A stretch of DNA of 64,000 bases from Ilyonectria destructans (lineage: Eukaryota > Ascomycota > Sordariomycetes > Hypocreales > Nectriaceae), in the NCBI GenBank assembly GCA_020740775.1, contig JAHEWK010000026.1, positions 542,899 to 606,898 of the forward strand, read 5' to 3'. The first letter of the stretch is position 1; every line of letters begins with the position of its first letter. Both the position numbers and the translations under genes were made by a program. The notes under the pieces are model-generated. The model was not told the DNA's origin, ran no database searches, and saw only the letters and a list, made by a program, of their open reading frames with translations. Shown piece after piece: positions 41,650 through 52,085 of the stretch.

Positions 41650-42674
41650 GCACAGCGGCTTAGATCGTGACGACAGTTCAAGTCTCTCTCCCCAGTTTAT
41701 CTTGCCATTAGTAGAGTCCATTGGTCTAGAATGATGAAGATTGATTGAGATGGATTGCGAACATGGGTGTTTACACACTAGGAACTTGAAATGTGCCGTG
41801 ATAAGAGTGTGGCGATAAAGAATCCAGCACGTGGAGGGCAGGTTTGGGATACTCTGTGGGACTTTCTTGATAAACGCCCATCTTCTAGTGCCTAAGGAGC
41901 GCAGGTGACGAGACTTTGCTAGTCAGGATCTTGAGATGAAAGAAAAATAGATATGAGGGGAGAGTTGTCGTGACGGAATATAGATTGCCGGTGGTGGATT
42001 GAGCCATTAGGTTCCAGGAGTAATGAGGGATGATTCGCGTGTTTCTGCTCATATTCCTGACGTTGAACCGCTTGGTGATAGACACGTCATAATTGCCAAT
42101 CCCAGACCCATCATAGACGGTTTCTTTCGAGTCTCTCATATCCACTTAAGCGACAGATTTTGGACTCGTCATCTTGATACTTAATTACTTATGTAAGGCC
42201 CTACAAGCCAGGCATCGGCATCATGACGGCAAATGACCCAGTTCAAGCAGAAACGCAATCCAGTGGAAGGATCATGATACATTCCGTCTAGGTAGCATAC
42301 AGTAGCAGGCTGGGTCCGGCGAACGGGAAAGCAGAAGCCGAACGTGGAGGCTCGGCAACGGCTTAGTCATTCGGTGGAGACGGCCTTCCGTAGATCACCG
42401 GCTTGACCGTTGTCCGAGGTCCGTCGTCCGTCGTCCGTCATCCGTCATCACCCGGTAGGCCCCGTGTGACGGACGCCGAAATCTCCGGACCGCCCCAAAG
42501 CACTAAGAACCAAGACGCTACCGATGAGCCACCATATCAAGCCCTGGATAGCCGCCAGTAGCTGTACAGTTCGTCACCATCAATTCAACTACCATCGACC
42601 CTTCTGCCGACAGCTTTCTTTCAGGCTCTGCCATCACAACATCGCAAAGGGTTTGCAGCATCATCAACTCAGCA
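41650..42674. promoter_or_regulatory. intergenic, upstream of the monooxygenase
   Basis: No gene was recognised. Four tandem copies of a 7-bp unit (CCGTCGT/CCGTCAT) lie at 42421-42448. The remainder is the presumed promoter of the FAD monooxygenase. Confidence 0.5.
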
Positions 42675-44044
42675 ATGGCCAACAAAAACGTCATAGTCAT
42701 TGGCGCCGGTCCTGTCGGTCTCTTTACCGCAATGCTCCTTGCGCAGAAGGGAATCAAGGTGACCGTGTTTGAGGCAGATGAAGGCGTTTCCCGCAGTCCG
42801 AGGGCCGCCGTGTGAGTTCTCCCATCACCTTCTGTCGACGACCATTGCTTTCCGTTTCGCTGACGTTGCCAATACCTAGACAACTTCCCGCGGTCATTCT
42901 CGAGTTTGCCAAGGCCGGAATACTCCAAGATGTTTTTGATTACGGCCACAGGTCCGATGATGGAGTCTGTTGGCGAGACGGAAACGACACAACAAAGATC
43001 CTGGCTGATCTGACTCCGCCACCAGTGGATAATCCGAACGTGTGTGCTGCAATGCTCGGTCAACACGAACTCTGCCAAATCTTCCTCAAGCACTTGCACA
43101 ACACGGGTAATGGAGATGTCATCTTCAATCACGCCTTCACCCGTGCTGAGGACCATGGCGACTCGGTTACTGTTCACGTCAAGCGTATACTTGACGACGA
43201 AGAGTTGAGCTTCAACTGTCGGTATCTGATCGGAGCCGACGGCGGTCGGAGTTCTGTCAGGAAGCACTTGGGTCTGTCCCTAGAGGGATATACTTGGCAG
43301 AACATACGGCTCGTTGCGGTCAACATTCTGTATGACCTCGACAAATATGGCTGGAAAGGAGGCAACTTCGTCGTTCATCCAGCCGACTGGGCAGTCGTTG
43401 TCAAACGTGGAAAAGGGCCGCAGTGGAGGATTGCTACCAGCATCGCATTTGTCGAAGGCCCTGATGGAGAACCCATTACCGACAAGACTGTTCTTCCTAT
43501 CATCAAAGAGAGAGTAGCCAGGCTGCTGCCAGGCAACACGGACGAAGTGATCTACCTTCAAGCTGCTCCATATACCATCCATCAGCGATGTGTGCCTCAA
43601 TACCGCGTCAAGAATACTGTCCTCGCTGGAGATGCTGCTCATGTAAGTTTTTATGGCACCATTTCTGGCTAGCCGCTCACTGAATCCTCTCTCTAGTTAA
43701 ACAATCCTATTGGCGGCTTAGGGCTGACGACTGGCATATTGGATGCCGCGCATCTGGCCCAAGCTTTACTCAAGGTTCTCATCGAAAATGCTTCCGACAC
43801 TGTCCTTGATGAGTACGCCAAGGCAAGGCGTGACACTTTCACCAAGCTGGCGGATACCTTATCGACTGCAAACCTCTTGAGGCTGAGCTCGACTGCTCCT
43901 GAGGACGTTGCGGAGCGGGAGGGTTTCTTCAAAGTCTTGAATGACCAAACTAACAAAAAGGGCCTGTTTGGAATTGCTTCAAGGGAAATGGGGCTCTCGA
44001 CTACCTTGGATCCAACAGAGTTAGGGCCGCCGCCGCAGTTCTAG
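42675..44044 (+). CDS. class A FAD-dependent monooxygenase
   Basis: Three exons (42675-42811, 42880-43642, 43697-44044) give 415 residues starting MANKNVIVIGAGPVGLF. Enzymes of this group hydroxylate aromatic or related substrates using FAD, NAD(P)H and O2. The GxGxxG FAD motif is at residues 9-14, the DG motif in YLIGADGGRSSVRKHLG, and the GD motif in VLAGDAAHLNNPIGGLGL. Introns of 68 and 54 bp have GTGAGT and GTAAGT donors, and the first has a CTGAC branch. It lies upstream of an MFS transporter and a regulator, a grouping common in small catabolic or secondary-metabolite clusters, but nothing shows its substrate. No lesion was seen. Confidence 0.9.
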
Positions 44045-44299
44045 CATTCTGGGCACTCCTCAGCTACGGACTAGCATGATGCCTGAAGTTTAGAAATCTA
44101 CTAGAATGCCAGACACCATAGCGCTCAAAGAATTACGTACCACAAGCTCGTCTATCAGATGACAGGTACTTGAGTATTTGCCTGCTCGTCTGAGAGGGTC
44201 AGTGCTTGCTTCAGCTACTTGCCTCAACCTCCGATTGTACTTATATTAGTGAATCAGCTCTACAGTTCAGTCTATCATGCTCGTTGTAAGAACGTAATA

Positions 44300-44711
44300 A
44301 TATTGTTATCATTAACTAGCCTGCTACCGGTACTAATTAACACTATACCCGATTTTGCCCTTAAACACAATGGGATAATATAATTTAACCAAACGACGCT
44401 GGGGGACTTAACTAGAGAATGGAAACTAATCTAGAAAGAAGAAACCGGCAAGCAAATTAAAACCCTCCTTAGTAACTTAGAGTATAAAAAAAACCGCATT
44501 AGTAGCGAAATATAATCACTTTTATCTTTTAAAGCCTAGACCTAACCCGCACTTTATCCTAACTAACTAATTAGATCTCTAACGAGCTTATATAGTTACC
44601 TTCCAGTTTTTTAAAAAGGAAATAGACGGAAAGGGGCCCCTAATGGGATTTAAAGCTATTACTCTTGTAGAAAGGATTTCACGACAGTGAACCACTCTGC
44701 CACTGAGGTTA
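44300..44711 (-). mobile_element. tRNA-derived SINE-like retroposon, RIP-altered, 13-bp TSD
   Basis: The 412-bp AT-rich segment is flanked by identical 13-bp repeats TAAGAACGTAATA (44287-44299 and 44712-44724). On the minus strand its head has a Pol III A-box-like TGGCAGAGTGG (44702-44692) in CCTCAGTGGCAGAGTGGTTC. A B-box-like AGCTTTAAATCCC (44657-44645) follows about 35 bases later, so the first 73 bases have tRNA proportions. The B box differs from GGTTCGAATCCC mainly by C-to-T/G-to-A changes. Confidence 0.6.
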
Positions 44712-44724
44712 TAAGAACGTAATA

Positions 44725-46452
44725 TTCTGTATCGGGTATTGTCTCATGTTTCTCGTCGATCTTGTCAAGTTGAGCCGAGCTGAAAGACGGAGCCAATTAA
44801 TACCGAACCGGCTTCTATTCAATACCGGAATCAGGCCCGGTGCTGCAGGCTTGACGTTCAAAACGTTGATCCGAAAGCCATTCACTCTCTGCCAATTAAA
44901 GTGTCACTCTGGGCTTTTAGGGCTAGATCTGGAAGCTTCCGTAGCATTTCATTGTTCAACATACAAGGAGATATGGGTCAGTGGTCATCAAAGCCTCTAG
45001 TTCTATCACAGTCAAGCATAGTAGTGGATTACTGCTAGGCGATCTGCAAACATGGAGAAGACGTCGTAACCTATTAGCTTAAAACTGATGACATTGTAGA
45101 CGTCTGGCTAGCGGTCATCTGAGTTCCGTTTCGTTGCACAATCTTGGCTGGATACTTAAAGGCAGACCTCCCTCTGCCGACATTTGCCCTTAACATTGAA
45201 AGAGAGTTGGTACCAGAGTCCCCGCAATCTCGAAAGGGATTGCTCCAGGAGGTGATTCAGTGGTGGACCTTTAAGGCAAGTTCCGACACTAGACTACTTC
45301 AGAACAGATTTGATATGATTCGGACAAGTCGGGTTAATCCATCATTCCGTCCGTGTCCGCTTCTCCGTGTAGGACCCATTTGTCATTAAATGAAACATCG
45401 GGCAAGGAAATTTTCCAGGCTCCGTCTTCCAGCGCGGGTTCCTCAGTGAACATCCTGCTTTTGCCTGCATGCCCTCGGTAGCATCTCGACATGAATCAAT
45501 GTGTTTGCCTGCTGCTGCTCGCTATTAGTAAAGCTTTTGCATGCAGCGTGAAGAGCATTGCAGTGAGCTCTCTGCCTAGTCACCAAGTCGATCAGGAAGG
45601 TATCTTGGTGGATGCTCCAGCAAGCACAGCCGTGGCTGCCAGGCCCGACCGACCCTGGGACATTGACTTTCGCGCATACCCCTTCAAGATAATTGAGAGG
45701 ACGATGGGTGCAATTTCTATTGTTGGGGTTGACAAGGCAGTACGGGGTGTTCCAGTAGTAATTTGACAGGCGGTGTGGAGAACGAGAGGGTCTGGATGGT
45801 TGGCCAAAGGCGCGTTGAAAGAGGCGTACTAATGGACTTCTAGCCCTGGTGACCAACTAAATCCATTGTTTGAGAACGGACGCATGTGCTAATAGCCGTA
45901 ATGACACACTGCTGCTAACGTCTCTTGTCAGCCCTGGGACGGACGGCAGAACGGCTCTGCCGGAAGACCGGTCTGCGCCGCCCAACACTAAATCAATACA
46001 ATTCCGGAGCAGAACCGGAGCCCCCGGTCACCGTGGAGCCCGACCCCGCCACCTTAGAAGGTGGAGTGTGGACATTGAGGAGGAGGAGGAGGCCTATCGA
46101 CAGTCTCCCAGATCTTGATCCGAATCCGAAAGACCTGGGAACCTGGGGTAAAGTTGGGGGCAAACGCTACCTTGTTTGCAGTAAGCCTCGGCTAGAGACA
46201 TGCCTCGCCATGCACGCACTACTGTCTGTCTCCCCCCTTCTGCTAAGCCACCTTTGCCTCGAATACCGTATACAAGATCACATAAGCTCCAATTCCCCAG
46301 TCGCCGGCAGTTGAGGGCGGCTCGCCTTTACATGCAACTTTGTCAAAAGACATATAATCAAGCTCAGGCTTCACACTCCTTTTCTTCAAGTATCGAAGCA
46401 TCCATGTTTGCACAGCATTTGTCAACAAACACTGAACCTCTCATCCGCCACC
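44725..46452. other. intergenic, upstream of the MFS gene; one weak small ORF
   Basis: No recognised gene. The final 300 bp are the MFS promoter and leader, with the start in a good context (CCACCATGG). A possible small secreted protein at 45491-45766 is listed separately. Confidence 0.45.
45491..45766 (+). CDS. possible small secreted protein (91 aa), weak
   Basis: The frame begins MNQCVCLLLLAISKAFACSV, which has a signal-peptide-like hydrophobic core. About 70 residues without a known domain follow, to the TGA at 45764-45766. Only its N-terminus suggests it is real. A longer open frame lies on the opposite strand (45443-45856), so chance is a serious alternative. Transcript data would decide. 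Confidence 0.25.
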   Translation: MNQCVCLLLLAISKAFACSVKSIAVSSLPSHQVDQEGILVDAPASTAVAARPDRPWDIDFRAYPFKIIERTMGAISIVGVDKAVRGVPVVI

Positions 46453-48322
46453 ATGGCTTCACACTCTTCCTTTGATGCGCCCTCGGTGCTAGGAGAAGCA
46501 ACAACCCGTATTCACTCCAAAACAATTATCTGTCTTGTGGTTGGTTTACCCTCTGCTCGCGCTGGCCAGCTTCAAACTCACCATACCTCTATCTAGGCCG
46601 TCAACTTCATATACGTGGCACAGCTCAGCTCTATCATTGGATCGGGCTTCTTGGCACAGTCAATGTCCCAAGTTGTCGGCGGTACAGGGCAAACCGTCTG
46701 GTACTCGTCCTGTATTACCATCATGACAGTTGCCTTGAATCCGCCCATCGGCCAGGCCGCCGATTACTGGGGTCGGAAACCCATCCTCGTCGCATTGCCT
46801 CTGACCGGTATTGTCGGCTCCATCATTGTGTCCAGGGCCCAGAGCTCCGGCACCCTCATCGCCGGCTTCGCCATCCTGGGACTTAATTTTGGATGCCAGT
46901 CAGTCCTCCTAGCTGTTATTTCTGAAGTTCTTCCCCGCCGTTATAGGCCCATGGGTCAAGCATCTGGCAGCATAGCAGCCAGTCTTGGGGCAATTCTTGG
47001 TCTCTTGATGGGTGGTGGACTGCTCCAAGATGGGAATCTCTCAAACTATCGCATCTACTGGTATGTCGAGGCCGGTCTCTACGCTCTTGCAACTGTGGGC
47101 TGCTTTGTAGGCTACAATCCTCCACCTCGGGAACTACAAGTATCTCTCAACATGTCTCAAAAGCTCAAGCATCTCGACTGGGTCGGATACTCACTTTTCA
47201 CTCCGGCGCTTGTCCTTTTCTCTATGGCCCTGTCGTGGTCTGACAATCCATATTCTTGGAGCAGTGCCAACATCCTTGGTCCATTCATCATCGGCGTCGT
47301 CGCTATGATACTCTTCGTCATCTATGAGTGGCACTTCAAGAAGGACGGCATGCTTCACCATGAACTCTGGCGCCACAGGAACTTCGCCATCTCCCTGTTT
47401 GTCATTTTTGTTGAAGGAATTGCCTTCTTTGCAGCCAATTCCTACTTTGCCTTTGAAATCACCCTCATCTACGATGCTAGCATTCTTTCAGCCGGTGCAA
47501 ACTTCGCCATCATGTTTTTTACAGGTCTGGTCTTCTCCCCTGTGTTTGGATTGTGGTCTTCGAAGCGCAAGTCCATCCGGCCACCACTCGTCCTCGGTTC
47601 TGTCCTTCTTCTACTGTTCTTTGTCCTACTGGCAACGGTCAAGATAGACACTCCTCGCTATGCTTTCTGGATATTCCCAATTCTTTCTGGCATCGCCCTC
47701 GTTTCTATCGTGCCACTCTCCATGGTCTCTGCTCAGTTGGCAACAACCCCAGAGCTAATCGCTCTGACATCAGCATTGATGACCGCAGTCAGGAGCTTTG
47801 GAGGCGCAATTGGCCTAGCGATCAACAATGCCGTTCTCAACAGCACCTTGGAAAAGGAACTGCCCAAGAAAGTCGGTGCAGCAGCGCTTTCACTGGGACT
47901 GCCTCCCTCATCTTTGCCTGCACTGATTGATGCTCTGGCTTCACAGAGCAGGGAAGCGGTCGCTGCTGTGCCTGGTGTTTCGTCTGAAATTGCGCAGGCT
48001 GCAGTTGAAGCGATGAAAAGAGCATACTTGGTTGCTTTCAGGAACGCCTGGATTGTTTCAGCCGCTTTTTGTGGTCTCTTAGTTATATGTAAGTCTTCCC
48101 TCCCACCATTTGTATTGACATGGACTCTTACCAAAAACAGCCACTTGTTGCATCAAAGAACAAAGAGCCGACTTTGACAAGCGCATTGATGCACCTGTTG
48201 AGGCTGGGTTGGTCAGCTTGGAAGGCAATGAAAGTTTGTCGCCCGCCAATATGCAGGAGACTGTCGAGAATCATGGTAACACAAAGGCAGAAGTGAATCA
48301 CGAAGAGAACTCCCGACTTTAG
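46453..48322 (+). CDS. MFS transporter, TRI12/siderophore-pump-like (14-helix type)
   Basis: Three exons (46453-46539, 46597-48088, 48141-48322) give 586 residues, in the range for 14-helix fungal MFS pumps. The start MASHSSFDAPSVLGEATT is in context CCACCATGG. The family pattern is clear: the loop motif GQAADYWGRKPILVALPLTG after helix 2, PLSMVSAQLATTPELIALTS, and the conserved SFGGAIGLAINNAVL near the C-terminus. A hydrophilic tail ends EVNHEENSRL. Such proteins export toxins, drugs or siderophores at the plasma membrane. The gene is flanked by a FAD monooxygenase and, convergently, by a truncated regulator. Introns are 57 and 52 bp; substrate is unknown. Confidence 0.9.
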
Positions 48323-49274
48323 CTGATGGTTGTAATTCGACGAGACATTTCGGTTATCTGGAGGAAGTGGTGCGCAGCTTAGAGCTTGAGGTCCAGCCAC
48401 ACCTTTGGCCGCATCATAGCACCTGGTTTTGCTGGATCTTTCCAGACTGTTCACTCGAAAGAATATGAGATTTAAGAAGAGAGCTATGTCTTTTCCTTCA
48501 GAAAGAAAAGCTTGATGTAAAGGTGAAATTAACTGGCTGACACTGTTTTGGTTCAAGAGGTTGGTTGAACGACGTAGTGTATAGCCGGGCAACAACGCAT
48601 GAACAAAATCTCAAGTATCGATGAGAACACTATCAGTGACCACAGGGTGTCGATCAAAGTGTTTCATCGTTGAAAGCACCACATGGGATTCTAGTATGGT
48701 TGATAGCGAGACTGTCGTTTGAAAAAAACACCAGGCAGACGATCTGCAGCGCCGGCGAGACTCTCCAAGCATCGACTCCTGACGAGATTTTTGGTAATGG
48801 TGAGATATGGCACCCTTCCAAGAAATGGAGACGACGTACACGATAGACGCCATTGAGAGCGGTTGGAAACAAGGCTGCCGCATTGGACTGTCGATGATGC
48901 GGTTCATGACCGTAGTTCTGAGTCCGTTGCGATCATGGTCGTCGCAACACCACTCCTTGTTGTCGGTTAGTATTGAACAGAGTGCATCGCTAGCTCCACC
49001 AAGGCCAAAGATTAACGCCATAGGTAGCTTTCAATCAGGCTCGTTATTATAATGCCTACCTATGTGAAGCTCGCAAGACAGAGCGCAGGGATTCAAGTTG
49101 ATACAGTAGTAAGACATTTGGTACAGTTTCAAGCATCGACAGAGACACAGCATAGCGATAAACAAGTCATCGCTGCCCTCTTGGCTTCTTCTCATCGTCA
49201 ATGCAAGTGCATATTGACCCGAATAGTTTGTCGCAGCCTTGACCTAGGCGCATTACCAGCCATGTTTAGCTTCC
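48323..49274. other. intergenic between convergent genes, no gene recognised
   Basis: Downstream regions of the MFS gene and the convergent regulator. Open frames here are short, lack known domains and were not called. Confidence 0.5.
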
Positions 49275-51072
49275 TTACAACTGTAGGTAGCTGAATTGCT
49301 GGTTATCGTCACCGAGGTCATCGAGCGAGAACCGTGTATTCCAGTCATTTTGGCCATCCAAGTGTACGAATTTAGACAGCTCTCGGCCAGGCATATTGGC
49401 AAGCTTAACCATTGCCGCCTCTGCATCCTCTAGTTCCCCGGAAGGTTGGGAAAGCTGCCGCAGTCCAACACGGCCAGAGCCGTTCTCGTCGACAACTCTG
49501 TTGTCGCCTCTCGTTTCCTCTCCAACACTCCCTCTCATCAAGCTAGACTGGCCATCTTTGTGGTTGTTGGAGCACCCAGAGGAGACACGAGGAGGGAAGT
49601 ATAAGGCAAAACGCTTTTCAAACGAGGCGTCGGCGGAAAGATGGTCACGACGGATCAAGGATGCTCTCAAGTCTATGAATACTACGTCTCAGTAGAGCGG
49701 ATGGAGAATTCGTAGTTGAAGCGAACATACCTAATAAAACCGAAGCAAGCTTCCAGACCGAGGCATATTGAGACAATACTAGATTCACCATTTCACTGCT
49801 GTGGTAGGGCGTATCCGGAGCCTGCGCAGTCTCTTCGGAGGGGTATGCTCGATCTGATAGCAGGCAGCATGCAAGAAACGGCTGGCTCAAAGTGATGTAC
49901 TCTGGATGCCATTGGTAAAAGATGCGAGACAGGTGTCGTGGCAAGCTCAGCACTCCCGGGCGTTGGGCTGTGAAGCTGGCCTGTATGGTAGCGCGAGCAC
50001 ACGTCAGCATCAGGTGCATGCCGATGACCCAGTTGTGCCTTGCAGCATCGTTTGAGGGACTCGAGAATTCCAGTGTTTCCAGGTTGAAGCGCTGCGATAT
50101 GATGAGAGAGAAACACGTGATGGCGTCAACGAGCTCATCCTTGTCGCGCTGACAAGTGTGCCGACCCGCGGCGAATTCACTTGCAACACTCATAAGGAGG
50201 TTGGCCACGAGGAACCATGCTCGCTCGTCCTGATTCGGTGAGTCGAGTAGAATCTTCCAGACCTCGGACGGCCTTGGGTCAATGACCGGAGACTTGACCG
50301 GCTTGTCGGCGAACCAGGCCGCGTCGCCAACGGGCAGCCGTACGGCCATCATTGAACGGTTAATAGAGCTTGGGCGTCTGGACATAACGGAACCAAAAGT
50401 ATCGACTTCCCAAACCAGCCAGAACGCTCGTCGTTGCTCTTCTAAATACGACCAGTCTTTTGAGTCCTCCCAGTTGTCTTGTTGCTCGTCCATGTTGCAC
50501 AAGTTCAGGTCGTAGGCTAGTCGAACGCAGACACCGGCAAGAATCCAGGCGCGGTGGGAAGGGCCGGAAGCGTACTGGTAGAAAGCCAGTAAGATACAGC
50601 CTTGAAAGTACTCGAAAGTTGGCCCTTGATCGGATGGACGAGACAGCTCATAATACGTGTTGGCATGATCTGCGAAGCTCTGTCCACGGTCTGGTGCCGG
50701 AATGTCCTGGAACCATGGGCTTGACGAGTGCCGGGCGGCCAGGGCAAATACACCGCAGAGAAGCAGTGACTCGGTGTCGGAGAACGACTGCGGGCTTCTT
50801 TTGTCGAAGACGCCGTTCTTAATGTAGCGATCGAAGAACCTCGGTCGATGCAGAAGCGGGAGCCAGGCTTGGATCTTGTCAAAAAAGATATGAACAAGAT
50901 CAGTAAGGACTTGTTCAGGGACAGCCAGCCAGCAACCAGCATCACCATCTCTATCACCATCTCTCGAGGAGCGAAGGGATGAGGCTGGAGAGGTCGAGTC
51001 GTTGGCGTTGCCGTTATCCAAGGCACTGGTTGGGGTTCTGGACCGAGATTCATCAGTGCCACCGTCCCTCAT
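49275..51072 (-). pseudogene. fungal transcription factor lacking its zinc cluster (5' truncated)
   Basis: Two exons (51072-49731, 49681-49275) separated by a 49-bp intron (GTATGT...GTAG) encode about 580 residues. The fungal_trans middle domain is clear: LLHRPRFFDRYIKNGVF, GCILLAFYQYASGPSHRAWI, AGVCVRLAYDLNLCN and EEQRRAFWLVWEVDTFGS. The protein would normally begin with a Zn2Cys6 cluster. Here the frame starts at SRTPTSALDN-like linker sequence and at about 51060-51075 passes straight into the gag region of a Copia element on the other strand. No exon with cysteine pairs is seen upstream or beyond the Copia. The N-terminal DNA-binding part has been lost; an alternative start could only give a protein without that domain. 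Confidence 0.8.
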
Positions 51073-52085
51073 CTGAGCGAAAAGGGGCCGCTACGAGCGC
51101 GACTACGGAGTCGCTGGCCCCTAGCTCCACATCTATTGACACGATCATTGCGGCCGCCGGTATGGAGACCGACCCGGAGGACCCTCGCCTAGCAATCGGC
51201 GAGGATTTGGCCCTTCGAGCGTCAGACGTAACGGACCTCACGGAGAAGGGACTCTCAACCTACAACGCGATGTGGGCCAACTACGAATACCGCAAGAGGC
51301 AGTATAAGGAGACGAAGAAGAGCCTAGATGTCATCCAAGACTGGATCAAAGAGAGCATCTCAGTTCCTCTCTATCAGCAGAACTGCCGAGCCGACGACTC
51401 CCTAGCCGACTGGGTACAGGCCTTACAGACCAAGTTCGCATACGCCTACGACGAAAGGGTCCAGAAGGCTCGCCGAACCCTCCGCGAGCTACTAGCAAAA
51501 CCCCTTCAACATCAGATAACAACATACAAAGGAACGGGCGAGTGGCTCGCTCTCTGGGAAAACGCAATCGAAGAGGCCCAGACTGTCAAGCTCCAGGAAG
51601 CAACCGAGGCGAGCCAGTGGTTCAAGGACCTAGTCAGGGCCCTTAGAGGCACACCCCTCGAGTCTTGGATCAACGCGTATGACGCATCAAAGACAGACGA
51701 AGCGATCCAAAATACCCTCTCAGTCCAGTCAGTCACGGGGGCTATTCGCCGAGTAATCGCAGACAGCCTGGACCTCCCGCAACACAGAAAAGTTGGTCAT
51801 GGAGCCTTCCACACACCACAGGGCCATGCCGGCGAGCACTCTGCGAGAGGCCGCGGAAAGAGACCAAGGCCCCTAAGCAGTACCAACAGTACAGACTTGA
51901 AATGCCCAGCCTGCCTTAGCCGTCGCCACCCGCTCGCAAGGTGTTTCTTCGCATTTCCTCACCTACGCCCCAGTGGATGGAGACCTAACGAGGCGGCAGA
52001 GGCTATGGCAAAGGAACGTATTGAAAAGAATGTCGACGAGGTAGCCGACCGGATAAGGAAGCTTACCTTAAGCGACACGCAATGA
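51073..52085 (+). pseudogene. Copia Gag, N-terminally truncated
   Basis: The open frame runs from the junction to a TGA at 52083-52085. Retrotransposon sequence is recognisable from about ERKGAATSATTESLAPSS; the first Met inside is at 51162 (METDPEDPRLAIGEDL). Near the C-terminus is a zinc knuckle, CPACLSRRHPLARCFF (C-x2-C-x5-H-x4-C). It ends RKLTLSDTQ-stop, and pol continues in the same frame right after the stop. Gag would form the particle that packages element RNA. The N-terminal part and promoter LTR are missing. Confidence 0.85.

Noticed and set aside
44640..44711. A functional tRNA gene
   Set aside because: A and B boxes are present, but the anticodon arm and acceptor stem are too degenerate and the segment lies inside a duplication-flanked AT-rich element.
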